This document shows positions 8,459-16,465 of a stretch of DNA of 24,001 nt, piece after piece (within the stretch, counting starts at the first letter, position 1; the number at the start of each line of letters is the position of its first letter). Origin of the DNA: Verrucomicrobiota bacterium (GTDB taxonomy: Bacteria > Verrucomicrobiota > Verrucomicrobiia > Opitutales > Opitutaceae); contig JAUPWC010000237.1 in NCBI GenBank assembly GCA_030916665.1, positions 1 to 24,001 on the forward strand, in the 5' to 3' direction. The position numbers were made by a program, and so were the translations under genes. The notes beneath the pieces were generated by a model. It saw only the letters and a program-made list of their open reading frames with translations. It had not been told where the DNA came from and ran no database searches.

Positions 8459-11128
8459 CTAGGCAGGGGATTGCGGCGTCGGCTGACTGGCGGTGATCAG
8501 GCGGATGATTTCGGGGGCCTGGATGGGCTTGGTGAGATAGTCGTTCATGCCCGATTCGAGGCAGCGTTCGCGGTCGCCGGCCATGGCGGCGGCGGTCAGG
8601 GCGATGATGCGGATGTCGCGGTGGTGCTCACCGGCCTCGCCGCGGCGGATGCGGGTGGTGGCCTCGTAACCGTCCATCTCGGGCATCTGACAGTCCATGA
8701 GGATGAGGTCGTAGCGGTCGCGGTTCAGGGCTTCGAGGCAGGCCTGGCCGTGGCCGACGATCTGCGGTGTGTAGCCGAGGCGGCGCAGCAGGCCGGCGAT
8801 GAGCTTCTGGTTAACCAGATTGTCCTCGGCGACGAGAATGCGCAGCGGCACGAGCTTGCTTAACGTGGGGTCGAGCTGTTGGGCGCGCGGGACCGCGATG
8901 GGCGGCCGGCTGCCGGTTTCGGCGGGCTTGTCGGGGGCCGCGAGGGTCTTGTTGATCGCTTCGAGCAGGAGATTTTGGCGGAGCGGCTTGGTGAGGACGA
9001 CGTTGAACTGCTCCATCGGGTTGAAGGCCCGCAGATCCTCGCGACTGATGGAGGAGAGGAGGATCAGCGGCAGCTTCTCATGTCCGGGTTGGCCATGGAG
9101 GCGGGCGGCAAGCTCCACGCCGTTCATGTCGGGCATCATCATGTCGAGCACTCCGAGGTCGGGCTCGGGGTGGCTGCGGAGGTATTCGATGGCCGCGACC
9201 GGGTGTTCAAAGCTGACCGTGGTCAGGCCCCACCGGTGGAGCAGGCTGGTGAGGATGCGGCGGTTGGCCTCGTTGTCGTCCACCACGAGCGCCGTGCGGC
9301 CCTCGAGCGCGACGGCCGGCTGCACGGGCGCGGGAGTCTCGAAGGCGTCGGCGGGGGCGACGGTGGGATTGGCCGCGAGGGAGAAGTTGAAGACCGAGCC
9401 GCTGGCGGAACTTTCCGCGAGCACGATGTCGCCGCCGAGCAGGTTGGCGAGGTTGCGGCTGATGGCCAGACCGAGGCCCGAGCCGCCGTATTTCCGCGTG
9501 GTCGAGGAGTCGGCCTGGCTGAAGGGCTTGAAGAGGCGGTTGACGCGGTCGGCGGGGATGCCTTCGCCGGTGTCGCGCACGTTGATGACGAGCAGGGGGG
9601 ACTTCCGTTCGCCGTCGGCGGGCAGCAGGCTGACCCGCACCTCGACCTCGCCCTTGGCCGTAAACTTGATGGCGTTGCCGATGAGGTTGACGAGCACCTG
9701 GCGCATGCGGGTGCCGTCGGTGAGGATCCAGTCGGGCACGTCGCTCTCGATCCAGTGGAGCAGCTCGATCTTTTTCTCGTTGGCCTTGCTCCAGAGGAGG
9801 TCGAGCACTTCCTCGATCGTGCGGCGCACGGAGACCGGGTGCTGGTCGAACTCCATGTTGCCCGACTCGATCTTGGAGAAGTCGAGGATGTCGTTGATGA
9901 GCGTGAGCAGGGATTCGCCGCTGGAGCGGATGGTGGTGAGCCAGTCGCGCTGCTCACCGTTCATCGGGGTGTCGAGCAGGAGATTGGTGAAACCGAGCAC
10001 GCCGTTCATCGGGGTGCGGATCTCATGGCTCATGACGGCGAGGAATTCGCTCTTGGCGCGGTCGGCCGATTCGGCGACGTCCTTGGCCTGGCGCAGCTCG
10101 GCCTCGGCCTGTTTCTGGCGGGTGATGTCGGTCTGGGTGCCGACCATGCGCCGCGGCCGGCCGTCCTCGCCGAACAGGGCCTTGCCGCGCACGAGCGCCC
10201 AGATCCACGAACCGTCCTGGTGCAGGATGCGGTATTCGCAGTGCAGGATCGCGGTGTTCTGCATGAGGTGCGTGGCGATGGCGTTCTCGACGAGATTGCG
10301 GTCGTCGGGATGGATGCGGTCCATCCACACCCGGCGCTGGTTGGGGAGCTGGTCGTCGAAGAAGCCGAGCATGCTTTTCCAGCGCGGGGAGAACCAGAAG
10401 GCGTCCTCCTCGATCTGCCAGTCCCACACGCCCTCGTTGCTGCCGGCGACCGCGAGCTGCCAGCGCTCCTCGCTCGCGCGGAGCGCCTGCTCGGCCAGCT
10501 TGCGGGCGGTGCAGTCGCGGTCCATGCCGAGGACGTATTCGCGGCCGTCGACGACGATGAGGCTGGTGAAGTATTCGATCCAAAAGGTGGAGCCGTCGCG
10601 GCGCTTGTGTTCGCTTTCACCCTCGTAGCGGCGCTTGACGCGGAATTGGTCGATCCAGTTGGGCGTGCGGTGGGCCCACGGGTGGGCCTCGAGCACGTCG
10701 ATCGACTGGCCGATCAGGGTTTCGCGCGAATAGCCGTGCATTTCGCAGGCGCGTGGGTTGCAGTCCACGATCTTGACGGGAACATGCGGGTCGTGCGGAT
10801 CAAAGAGGATGATGCTCAGCGGGGCGTTGTCCCAGATGGCCTTCAATTGGGAGAGGGTGGTTTGGACAACCTGCTCCTGCTTCTGTTTAAGGAAGTTGCT
10901 GGCCAGGGTCCAACCTGCCCAGACGAGACTGCCAAGCGCGATCAGGGTGCAGACAGCGGCATAAGCCAGCAGGGCGCCGCTTCCGGGCCGTGCCCCGATG
11001 TTCAACCAGAGCGCCACAAATCCGCCCAGCACCATCAGCACCCCTGCAATCAAAAGGCTGGCGGCCAGATGGGGGTTGGAGGCGGATCGGCGGTTAAGCT
11101 CGTTTAAAGCGTGTGGGGTAGGTGGCAT
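8459..11128 (-). CDS. Hybrid sensor histidine kinase with two PAS-like and two receiver domains
   Basis: An 889-residue membrane-bound hybrid kinase. Order: two membrane helices at about 22-44 and 52-75; a PAS-like domain at about 92-210 ([28 protein letters not shown]); a second PAS with PAC at about 220-340 ([25 protein letters not shown]); HisKA with phospho-acceptor His368 in [11 protein letters not shown]; HATPase with N-box [10 protein letters not shown] (481-490), DTGEGIP and [10 protein letters not shown]; receiver 1 at about 612-730 (Asp617, Asp618, Asp662, Lys714); receiver 2 at about 763-880 (Asp769, Asp812, Lys867). Both receivers keep their active-site residues. There is no HPt domain, so phosphorelay would need a separate HPt protein. 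An in-frame start at 11173 would add 15 residues; the ATG at 11128 was preferred because the added residues look non-conserved. The signal and the cognate output are unknown. Confidence 0.93.
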   Translation of the reverse strand: MPPTPHALNELNRRSASNPHLAASLLIAGVLMVLGGFVALWLNIGARPGSGALLAYAAVCTLIALGSLVWAGWTLASNFLKQKQEQVVQTTLSQLKAIWDNAPLSIILFDPHDPHVPVKIVDCNPRACEMHGYSRETLIGQSIDVLEAHPWAHRTPNWIDQFRVKRRYEGESEHKRRDGSTFWIEYFTSLIVVDGREYVLGMDRDCTARKLAEQALRASEERWQLAVAGSNEGVWDWQIEEDAFWFSPRWKSMLGFFDDQLPNQRRVWMDRIHPDDRNLVENAIATHLMQNTAILHCEYRILHQDGSWIWALVRGKALFGEDGRPRRMVGTQTDITRQKQAEAELRQAKDVAESADRAKSEFLAVMSHEIRTPMNGVLGFTNLLLDTPMNGEQRDWLTTIRSSGESLLTLINDILDFSKIESGNMEFDQHPVSVRRTIEEVLDLLWSKANEKKIELLHWIESDVPDWILTDGTRMRQVLVNLIGNAIKFTAKGEVEVRVSLLPADGERKSPLLVINVRDTGEGIPADRVNRLFKPFSQADSSTTRKYGGSGLGLAISRNLANLLGGDIVLAESSASGSVFNFSLAANPTVAPADAFETPAPVQPAVALEGRTALVVDDNEANRRILTSLLHRWGLTTVSFEHPVAAIEYLRSHPEPDLGVLDMMMPDMNGVELAARLHGQPGHEKLPLILLSSISREDLRAFNPMEQFNVVLTKPLRQNLLLEAINKTLAAPDKPAETGSRPPIAVPRAQQLDPTLSKLVPLRILVAEDNLVNQKLIAGLLRRLGYTPQIVGHGQACLEALNRDRYDLILMDCQMPEMDGYEATTRIRRGEAGEHHRDIRIIALTAAAMAGDRERCLESGMNDYLTKPIQAPEIIRLITASQPTPQSPA

Positions 11129-11279
11129 TCTAGCACCGTGCTGGCAGGGGCATTGCCCAACAAATCGGCACAATCCTGCCCAGGCTTACTGCAAATGTGT
11201 GCCTGCGGGGGTTGAATGGCCGGGTGTCAGTTCTGCAACTTGCTGGACTGCGCCCGGTTGGGCCTGACGAAAAGTCTGC

Positions 11280-11295
11280 TGGAACACGTGCTCCA
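11280..11295. other. Imperfect palindrome upstream of lysine aminomutase gene
   Basis: TGGAACACGTGCTCCA is a 16-base inverted repeat with one mismatched pair, centred on CACGTG, about 55 bases before the ATG at 11350. It could be an operator for a dimeric regulator in this divergent intergenic region. No regulator gene lies beside it, and a chance palindrome is possible. Confidence 0.3.
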
Positions 11296-11349
11296 TGGCA
11301 CCACCTCGTTTGACACCTCAGACGGGCAGGCTATCTCTCAATTCCTCAC

Positions 11350-12537
11350 ATGTCCTACCTCGAAGATCGCTCCGCCTGGTTTTCAGGCCAAGGCCTTTGG
11401 TCGCACGTTCCGGAGTCGGACTGGAAGGACTGGACCTGGCAGCTGAAGAACCGGATCACGACCATTGAACAGCTGGAGCGTTACCTGATCCTCACGCCAT
11501 CCGAAAAGGCCGGGTGCCTCTTCGCCAAGGACAAGCTGGCCCTCGCGATCACCCCGTATTTCTTCAACCTGATTGATCGCAACGATCCGGACTGCCCGAT
11601 CCGCAAGCAGGTCATCCCGCGCAGCGACGAGATGGTGGTCTCCTCGGGCGAAATGCTCGACTCGCTGGGGGAGGATGAACACTCGCCGGTGCCCGGGCTG
11701 GTGCATCGCTACCCCGACCGCGTGCTGTTCCTCGTGACGGATCGCTGCGCCTCTTACTGCCGCTACTGCACGCGCAGCCGGCTCGTGAGCAACGCGCAGG
11801 ACTACAACTTCCATCCCGAATACGAGCAGGCCCTGCGCTACATCGAGGCGCACCCGGAGATCCGCGATGTCCTGCTCTCGGGCGGCGACCCGTTGCTGCT
11901 GTCCGACAAGAAGCTCGAGCACCTGCTCGGCCGCCTGCGCGCGATCAAGCACGTCGAGTTCATCCGCATCGGTTCGCGCATCCCGGTATTTCTGCCGCAG
12001 CGCATCACGCCGGAGTTGGGCGAAATTTTCCGTAAGCATGGGCCGATCTGGATGAGCATCCATGTCAACCACCCGCGCGAGGCCACGCAGGAGCTCAAGG
12101 ATGCGTGCGAGCGCCTGGCCTTTGCCGGCGTGCCGCTCGGCAACCAGAGCGTGCTGCTGCGCGGCGTGAACGACGACCCCGAGGTCATGAAGGCGCTCGT
12201 CCACCGCCTGCTGCGGATGCGCGTGCGCCCCTACTACATCTACCAGATGGACCTCATCACCGGCGGCGCGCATTTCAAGGCCGACGTCCGCAAGGGCATC
12301 GAGATCATCAAGGCCCTGCGCGGTCACACGACCGGCTACGCGGTGCCGCAATACGTGATCGACGCCCCCGGTGGCGGCGGGAAAGTCCCGATCAATCCCG
12401 ACTACGTGGAGCGCATCACCGACGCCGAAGTGGTCTTCCGTAACTTCGAGGGGAAGCAGTTCCGCTATCCGCTGAAGGCCGAGCCCGTGCCGGAAAAATC
12501 CGCCGGCACCGTGATGCCGGCGGAGATTCACCTGTAA
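11350..12537 (+). CDS. kamA: Lysine 2,3-aminomutase (radical SAM, PLP)
   Basis: A 395-residue radical SAM enzyme that interconverts L-lysine and L-beta-lysine. The [4Fe-4S] cluster motif is Cys133-x3-Cys137-x2-Cys140 (CASYCRYC). The PLP-binding lysine is Lys345 in DAPGGGGK. The two acidic residues that bind the lysine side-chain ammonium in characterised enzymes are present as Asp301 (YQMDL) and Asp338 (VIDAP). Glutamate 2,3-aminomutases replace these, so lysine is the likely substrate. Other family blocks are LLSGGDPLLLSD, IRIGSRIPVFLPQRITPEL and RGHTTGYAVP. It is longer than EpmB and keeps the C-terminal region that EpmB lacks, so EF-P modification is less likely. No acetyltransferase (ablB) or lysine fermentation genes are adjacent. 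Roles in beta-lysine osmolyte formation or lysine catabolism remain open. No Shine-Dalgarno sequence is evident. Confidence 0.93.
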   Translation: MSYLEDRSAWFSGQGLWSHVPESDWKDWTWQLKNRITTIEQLERYLILTPSEKAGCLFAKDKLALAITPYFFNLIDRNDPDCPIRKQVIPRSDEMVVSSGEMLDSLGEDEHSPVPGLVHRYPDRVLFLVTDRCASYCRYCTRSRLVSNAQDYNFHPEYEQALRYIEAHPEIRDVLLSGGDPLLLSDKKLEHLLGRLRAIKHVEFIRIGSRIPVFLPQRITPELGEIFRKHGPIWMSIHVNHPREATQELKDACERLAFAGVPLGNQSVLLRGVNDDPEVMKALVHRLLRMRVRPYYIYQMDLITGGAHFKADVRKGIEIIKALRGHTTGYAVPQYVIDAPGGGGKVPINPDYVERITDAEVVFRNFEGKQFRYPLKAEPVPEKSAGTVMPAEIHL

Positions 12538-12555
12538 AGTCCGTCACTGACCGTC

Positions 12556-13305
12556 CTACTTCATCGCGAAGGTCGCGGTGATCGTGGCGATGATCGTCTT
12601 CTCGACGGCGGACGTGTCGTTGTTGCCCTCCCAGCTCGTGGCCGTGGAGTGCAGCGGGTTGATCTGCACGACGCCCATCTTCGCGTTGCGCAACGCCTCG
12701 ATTTGGCGGTTGCCCTGCACGGCGATCTGCTCGGCGCGGGTGCGGGCGTCCCGCGTGGCCTCGGCCATCATCTCGACCTTGGCTTCGCCAGCTTTGGTGT
12801 AGATGAAATCGAAACCGCCCGAGACGAACGCCACGTCCTGCCGCAGCAGTTCGCCGGATTCGCCCGCGAGTTTCGGCAGCAGGTCCACGTTTTCCGAATG
12901 CACCTCGATGGAGTGGCTCAGACGGTAGCCGACGCGGAAATTCGTGACCGTGTCGTCCTCCTCGTTCCGCTGCTTGGCGACCAGTTCGCGGATTTCCACC
13001 GGCGAGGCGGAGAAACCCGCGATGCCGCGCGCGGCGAAAAAGGCGGAGACCTTCGCGTGGTCGGCGCGGAGTTTTTCCTGCGCTTCGATCAGGGTGGGCG
13101 CTTCAACGGAGAAGCTGGCCCGCCAGATCGCGAGATCGGAGCGGACGTTTTTGCGGGCGGAGCCAGTGACGTTGATGACCTGGGACTCGGCGATGCGGGT
13201 CCAGGCGTTGGCGAGCACGGTGGCGGCGAAGATCAGTCCGGCGGAGAGCGCCAGACCGGCGAGCACCCCGAAGAGGTGCGGACGGGAGACAGACGGCGGG
13301 TTCAT
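12556..13305 (-). CDS. SIMPL-domain (DUF541) membrane-anchored protein
   Basis: A 249-residue protein with an N-terminal membrane helix at about 11-34 (LFGVLAGLALSAGLIFAATV), serving as an uncleaved anchor or signal. It is followed by a SIMPL/DUF541 domain starting at SQVINVTGSARKNVRSDLAIW. The domain shows the family's typical ARRAY of segments: an early VTGSA strand, a central region ending FVSGGFDFIYTKAGE, and a helix ATRDARTRAEQIA. It is probably periplasmic. Family members are linked to oxidative-stress tolerance or envelope functions, but biochemistry is poorly defined. The stop lies 18 bases from the kamA stop (convergent), with no terminator visible between. The leader contains a hairpin at 13324-13346 (eight pairs, one G-T), about 20 bases before the ATG. 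Confidence 0.88.
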   Translation of the reverse strand: MNPPSVSRPHLFGVLAGLALSAGLIFAATVLANAWTRIAESQVINVTGSARKNVRSDLAIWRASFSVEAPTLIEAQEKLRADHAKVSAFFAARGIAGFSASPVEIRELVAKQRNEEDDTVTNFRVGYRLSHSIEVHSENVDLLPKLAGESGELLRQDVAFVSGGFDFIYTKAGEAKVEMMAEATRDARTRAEQIAVQGNRQIEALRNAKMGVVQINPLHSTATSWEGNNDTSAVEKTIIATITATFAMK

Positions 13306-13607
13306 TTTATGCGGGCATGCGAAGGGCAGGGCAGACGGCCTTGCCCCTGATTTGGAACCTCACCGCGCGTAACCAACTGGCCCCCAACGCACAACGCCAG
13401 TCATTTCCTGAAAAACTTATTCACAGAAATTCCTGCAGAAATATTCAACGTTTTCGATCCGACCGGCGTCTATCCTAACGACATCAGTGCGCGTTCATCG
13501 CAACGAACATTGTTTGTAGTTCTTACGGTTTGCTTGGTGTTAGGTCATGCAGGGCGTCCCGCAAGGGGCGCCCTTCATGATTTCTGGAGGTCGGGATCGC
13601 GTCCGCC
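13306..13607. other. Intergenic region with AT-rich patch and a hairpin
   Basis: About 300 bases without a gene, between the SIMPL gene start and the stop of the upstream TonB-receptor gene. Positions 13405-13460 are markedly AT-rich against the GC-rich background, a likely promoter region for the minus-strand SIMPL gene, although I cannot fix -35/-10 boxes. A hairpin near 13324-13346 lies in the leader, and a stronger terminator-like hairpin sits at 13551-13574. Confidence 0.45.
13551..13574 (-). terminator. Stem-loop after the leftward TonB-receptor gene
   Basis: A ten-base-pair stem (AGGGCGTCCC at 13551-13560 with GGGGCGCCCT at 13565-13574, one G-T pair) is closed by a GCAA tetraloop, 34 bases past the stop of the TonB-receptor gene. 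Neither strand has a good T-run after it, so it may stabilise the 3' end or act with other factors rather than terminate alone. Confidence 0.55.
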
Positions 13608-16055
13608 TCAGAAATTCCAGGTGACCGTGAGCTTGCCTTCGGTTTCAGGAGCCTTGGTCACGAGGTTGTTGTGGGAAAACAACGGATCGGCCCCCAGGAA
13701 ATAATCCTCGCCGAACAGATTCTCCACGCTCAGGCGCACGGTGAACGGTCCCTGCCGCCAGTGCAGGCTGCCCCGCCAGATCAGCGACTCCGGCAGAACC
13801 AGTGTGCGCTCGAAATTGTGGTAGAACGCGTGGCTCCACACCGCGCCGACGGAGCAGCCCCAGGCGGGCGTGACCTGCCACGCGACGTCCAGTTTCGCCT
13901 GCGTTTCGGGCGTGCCCGGGTAGATCAGCCGCGGATTCAGCGCGGGTGTCGGTGTGACCCCGGCGTCGAACGCCGCGGACTCGAGCGCGATGCGTGCCGC
14001 GGTGCCGTAGCGGGCGCGAAAACCCAGCGGATCGAGGCGGAACACGCGCTGCGAGCCGGCGGAGGCGATGACGCTGAGCCGCTCGGACGGCGCCCAGGTG
14101 AGTTCGAGTTCCGTGCCGCGTCCGCGCAGGCGCTCGGCGCGGTTCTCGCGATCGTTGAAGCGGGCGTTTTCCCACTCGTAGGCGGCGATCCCGGCGAACA
14201 GGTGTCCGTCGAGCAACAAGACCTTCACGCCGAGTTCCTTGAGTTCGGCGGAGGCAAAGTTGCTCTTGCTGTTAACTGTGCCGCCCTGGCCGGGCTGCAA
14301 GGCGGTGCCGCGCTGGTAACTGGCGTAGATATTGGTGTCGGTCCAAGGGCGCCAGACCGCGCTGAGCGCGCCCGAGCCGTGGTGCTTCTCGCCGCGGCGC
14401 ACGGCGGCGTCACGTTGCGCCGGGGTGGCGCGTCCGACACCGGCGGGCAGATCGGCGCGGTAGTTCACCGTCTCGGCGCGCAGCGAGAGAAAGGTGTCGA
14501 AGCGCTCGCTCCAACGCGTGCGGGCCGTGCCGAACATCGCGCCCTGCCAGAGATCCGACTCGGTGCTGCCGCCGATGCTGGTGGACCAGAGATTGCGTCC
14601 GTTGGGATCGAGATCGCGGCCCGCCGGCACGCGGCTGTTGGCCGAGATCGTCGGGCGGCTGATGTCGCGGCGGTTGAACGGTTCGGCCGCAAAATCCTGC
14701 AGCATCCACGCGTGGGTGAAGCGCAGGCCCGCGCCGTAGGTGAGCGTGGTGTCGCGCGGGAGCAGGCCGCGTTGCTCGACCAGCAGTTTGTTGTCCACGA
14801 CCAGCTGCTCCGTCGCCATGCCGTAGCCGTAGCTGGAGTGCTTGTCGGTGCGGAGCTTCTCGATGAGAGACTTCCAAGTGACCGTGCGCTCGGAATCATG
14901 GGTCGAGACGAGGTCGAGGAACCAGAGGAAGTCGCGTGAATCGGCGAAGTCGTTCGGGTCCGACAGCACGGTGGAGCCGCCGATCTTCTCGGTGAGCGCC
15001 GTGCCGCCGGCGTCGAAATATGCCTGGGTGTAGCGGTAGCCGCCGTCGGCCGCACGCCGGTCCTCCATCAGCGCCAGCAACCCGGGGGTGATGCGCGCCT
15101 CGGCCACGGCGGCGGGCAGGATGAGCGCGCGGAAGTTGGCCGGCTGGCCGGTGAACGCCCCCGGCGCGACGAGAAGGTCGCGGTCGGCGATGCCGCCCCA
15201 GGCGGCGCTCACGATGTGCTGCGGTTCGCCGATGATGTATTCGCCGCGGTCGATGAGGTCCTGCGTGACGCGGTTCCAGCCGGGATTCTCATTGCTGTGG
15301 AAATCGTAGTATTCCGCCCCGGTGAACAGGCTGAGATGCTCGCCGAGCCGCACCTTGAGTGCGACGTAGGCCGAGAAGTGGTCGTTGCCGACGTTCTTCC
15401 AGTAGCTGCCGGCCTGCTGGCCGGTGAGTGACACGCGGTAGGCGGCGGGCTTGGTGCCGAGGAGCAGCGGGCGGCCGTAGTCGAGTTGCGCACGGCGGAG
15501 TTCGTGCGAGCCGACGGTGACTGCCAGCGAGCCGCGGGCCCGGTCGAAGTAGGGGGATTTCGGGATGAAGTTGGCGTAGCCGCCCTCGGGCACCGGTCCG
15601 AGGTGGGCGGGCGCGGGGCCCTTCACGAGATCGAGCGCCTCGAGCGAACCGAAGGACATGGGCATCTCATTGCGCTGGTAGGCGCGGCCCATGCCGTTGA
15701 AGAACACGCCGGCCTTGGCGCCGCGCAGATAGGGCGTGCCGGCGATGCCGAAGTAGTTGGCGGTTTGCGTGCCCGCACCGATGCGGGCCAGGTCGGCGAG
15801 GCTCTGCAGGTCGAAGCGCCGCATGAGCTCGGGTGTGATGACGGTCACCGCGCGCGGCAGTTCGAGCACCGGCTGTCCGGCGCCGAAGACCGAATCCACC
15901 GGCCGCGAGGTCGGCAACACGTCGCCTGCGCGGTAACCGGCGCTCTCGCTGACGATGAATTTCTCCAGCACCGTCACCGGCCCGCCCGCGGTCTGCGCGT
16001 GCGCGGCGGCGGCTCCGCAGACCAGAAGCAGGGAAAGTGCGTGGGTGACCTTCAT
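13608..16055 (-). CDS. TonB-dependent outer-membrane receptor
   Basis: An 815-residue TonB-dependent receptor. The start at 16055 (MKVTHALSLLLV) gives a normal signal peptide cleaved after AHA near residue 20; earlier in-frame starts would put a basic extension in front. The mature N-terminus holds a TonB-box-like segment, LEKFIVSE (30-37). The plug domain follows with LPRAVTVITPELMRRFDLQSLADL, TPYLRGAKAGVFFNGM and LEALDLVKGPA. The remainder is beta-barrel, ending in TVTWNF with the terminal Phe expected for BAM-dependent assembly. The plug resembles siderophore-type receptors (ITPELMRR...), but the ligand is unknown and no biosynthesis, TonB or ABC-transporter genes are nearby. It is divergent from the second TonB receptor across about 410 bases. 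No Shine-Dalgarno sequence is evident. Confidence 0.92.
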   Translation of the reverse strand: MKVTHALSLLLVCGAAAAHAQTAGGPVTVLEKFIVSESAGYRAGDVLPTSRPVDSVFGAGQPVLELPRAVTVITPELMRRFDLQSLADLARIGAGTQTANYFGIAGTPYLRGAKAGVFFNGMGRAYQRNEMPMSFGSLEALDLVKGPAPAHLGPVPEGGYANFIPKSPYFDRARGSLAVTVGSHELRRAQLDYGRPLLLGTKPAAYRVSLTGQQAGSYWKNVGNDHFSAYVALKVRLGEHLSLFTGAEYYDFHSNENPGWNRVTQDLIDRGEYIIGEPQHIVSAAWGGIADRDLLVAPGAFTGQPANFRALILPAAVAEARITPGLLALMEDRRAADGGYRYTQAYFDAGGTALTEKIGGSTVLSDPNDFADSRDFLWFLDLVSTHDSERTVTWKSLIEKLRTDKHSSYGYGMATEQLVVDNKLLVEQRGLLPRDTTLTYGAGLRFTHAWMLQDFAAEPFNRRDISRPTISANSRVPAGRDLDPNGRNLWSTSIGGSTESDLWQGAMFGTARTRWSERFDTFLSLRAETVNYRADLPAGVGRATPAQRDAAVRRGEKHHGSGALSAVWRPWTDTNIYASYQRGTALQPGQGGTVNSKSNFASAELKELGVKVLLLDGHLFAGIAAYEWENARFNDRENRAERLRGRGTELELTWAPSERLSVIASAGSQRVFRLDPLGFRARYGTAARIALESAAFDAGVTPTPALNPRLIYPGTPETQAKLDVAWQVTPAWGCSVGAVWSHAFYHNFERTLVLPESLIWRGSLHWRQGPFTVRLSVENLFGEDYFLGADPLFSHNNLVTKAPETEGKLTVTWNF

Positions 16056-16133
16056 CGGAAAAAGTCGCATCTGGGCACGGGTGCGGGACGTTGTCCACCG
16101 CAAGTTAAGTCATCTGAGCAAAGCAACTAACGC

Positions 16134-16162
16134 CGCGGAATCCGCGTAGCGCTCAGGCGCTA
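16134..16162. other. Two tandem small hairpins between divergent receptor genes
   Basis: CGCGG-AAT-CCGCG (16134-16146) is followed at once by TAGCGC-TCAG-GCGCTA (16147-16162). The pair lies about 80-107 bases upstream of the leftward receptor start, so it could be in its leader. It does not match any riboswitch I recognise. Confidence 0.35.
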
Positions 16163-16292
16163 TGACGGTGGTGAGCAGGAAACGGTTATTCATCGAATCA
16201 GCAGCAGATTGTGCGAAATGACAGACCGGGCAAGCGGGGGCCGGAAAAACTTAGGCTTGTCTAAGCGCGGCGCGGGCGTTTCGTCCGGCCTT

Positions 16293-16393
16293 GCCTGTAG
16301 GGGTGTCCTCCGCGGAGGACTGAGATTGCGGTGCGCTCGACCGCTCGACCCTTCGAACCTGAACGGATCATGCCGACGAAGGAAACAGCAGGC
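16293..16393 (+). ncRNA. TPP riboswitch (THI element)
   Basis: The thiamin-pyrophosphate aptamer is recognisable segment by segment on the plus strand. GGGGTG is at 16300-16305. The P3 helix GTCCTC-CGCG-GAGGAC is at 16305-16320. CTGAGAT, the pyrimidine-sensing core, follows at 16320-16326. A second variable arm precedes ACCCTTCGAACCTGA (16348-16362), then CGGATCATGCCGACGAAGGA (16364-16383). The closing helix is CTGT at 16295-16298 with ACAG at 16385-16388, or GCCTG with CAGGC. It lies about 75 bases upstream of the TonB-receptor ATG and is followed by a terminator-like hairpin. In this class, TPP binding switches expression off. Confidence 0.93.
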
Positions 16394-16409
16394 GCCGCGA
16401 AAGCGCCAT

Positions 16410-16426
16410 GGGGCGCGTGGCGCCCC
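16410..16426 (+). terminator. Terminator-like hairpin in the riboswitch expression platform
   Basis: GGGGCGC (16410-16416), loop GTG and GCGCCCC (16420-16426) form a perfect seven-base-pair stem followed by TTCTCTC. A second small hairpin (16391-16407, GGCGC with GCGCC) lies between it and the aptamer and may overlap the aptamer's closing helix. This arrangement fits TPP-dependent transcription termination before the receptor gene, although the T-run is short. Confidence 0.6.
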
Positions 16427-16465
16427 TTCTCTCGGGAGTCCATTTGGGTCGGGCCATTCACACCC

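Noticed and set aside
8879..11107. A 742-codon plus-strand open frame across the histidine kinase
   Set aside because: It is the antisense of a gene with complete kinase and receiver motifs, and shows only Val/Gly/Asp-rich composition.
13671..14939. A plus-strand frame opposite the leftward TonB receptor, and a similar minus-strand frame at 16883-18139
   Set aside because: Both are shadows of beta-barrel genes with signal peptides and terminal Phe; no family resemblance.
16056..16200. A cobalamin or other riboswitch for the leftward TonB receptor
   Set aside because: Two small hairpins are present, but none of the conserved boxes of cobalamin, SAM or other riboswitches could be found.
16250..16265. 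A minus-strand hairpin CTTAG...CTAAG followed by TTTTT, resembling a terminator
   Set aside because: The stem is only five pairs, and no minus-strand gene ends upstream of it.
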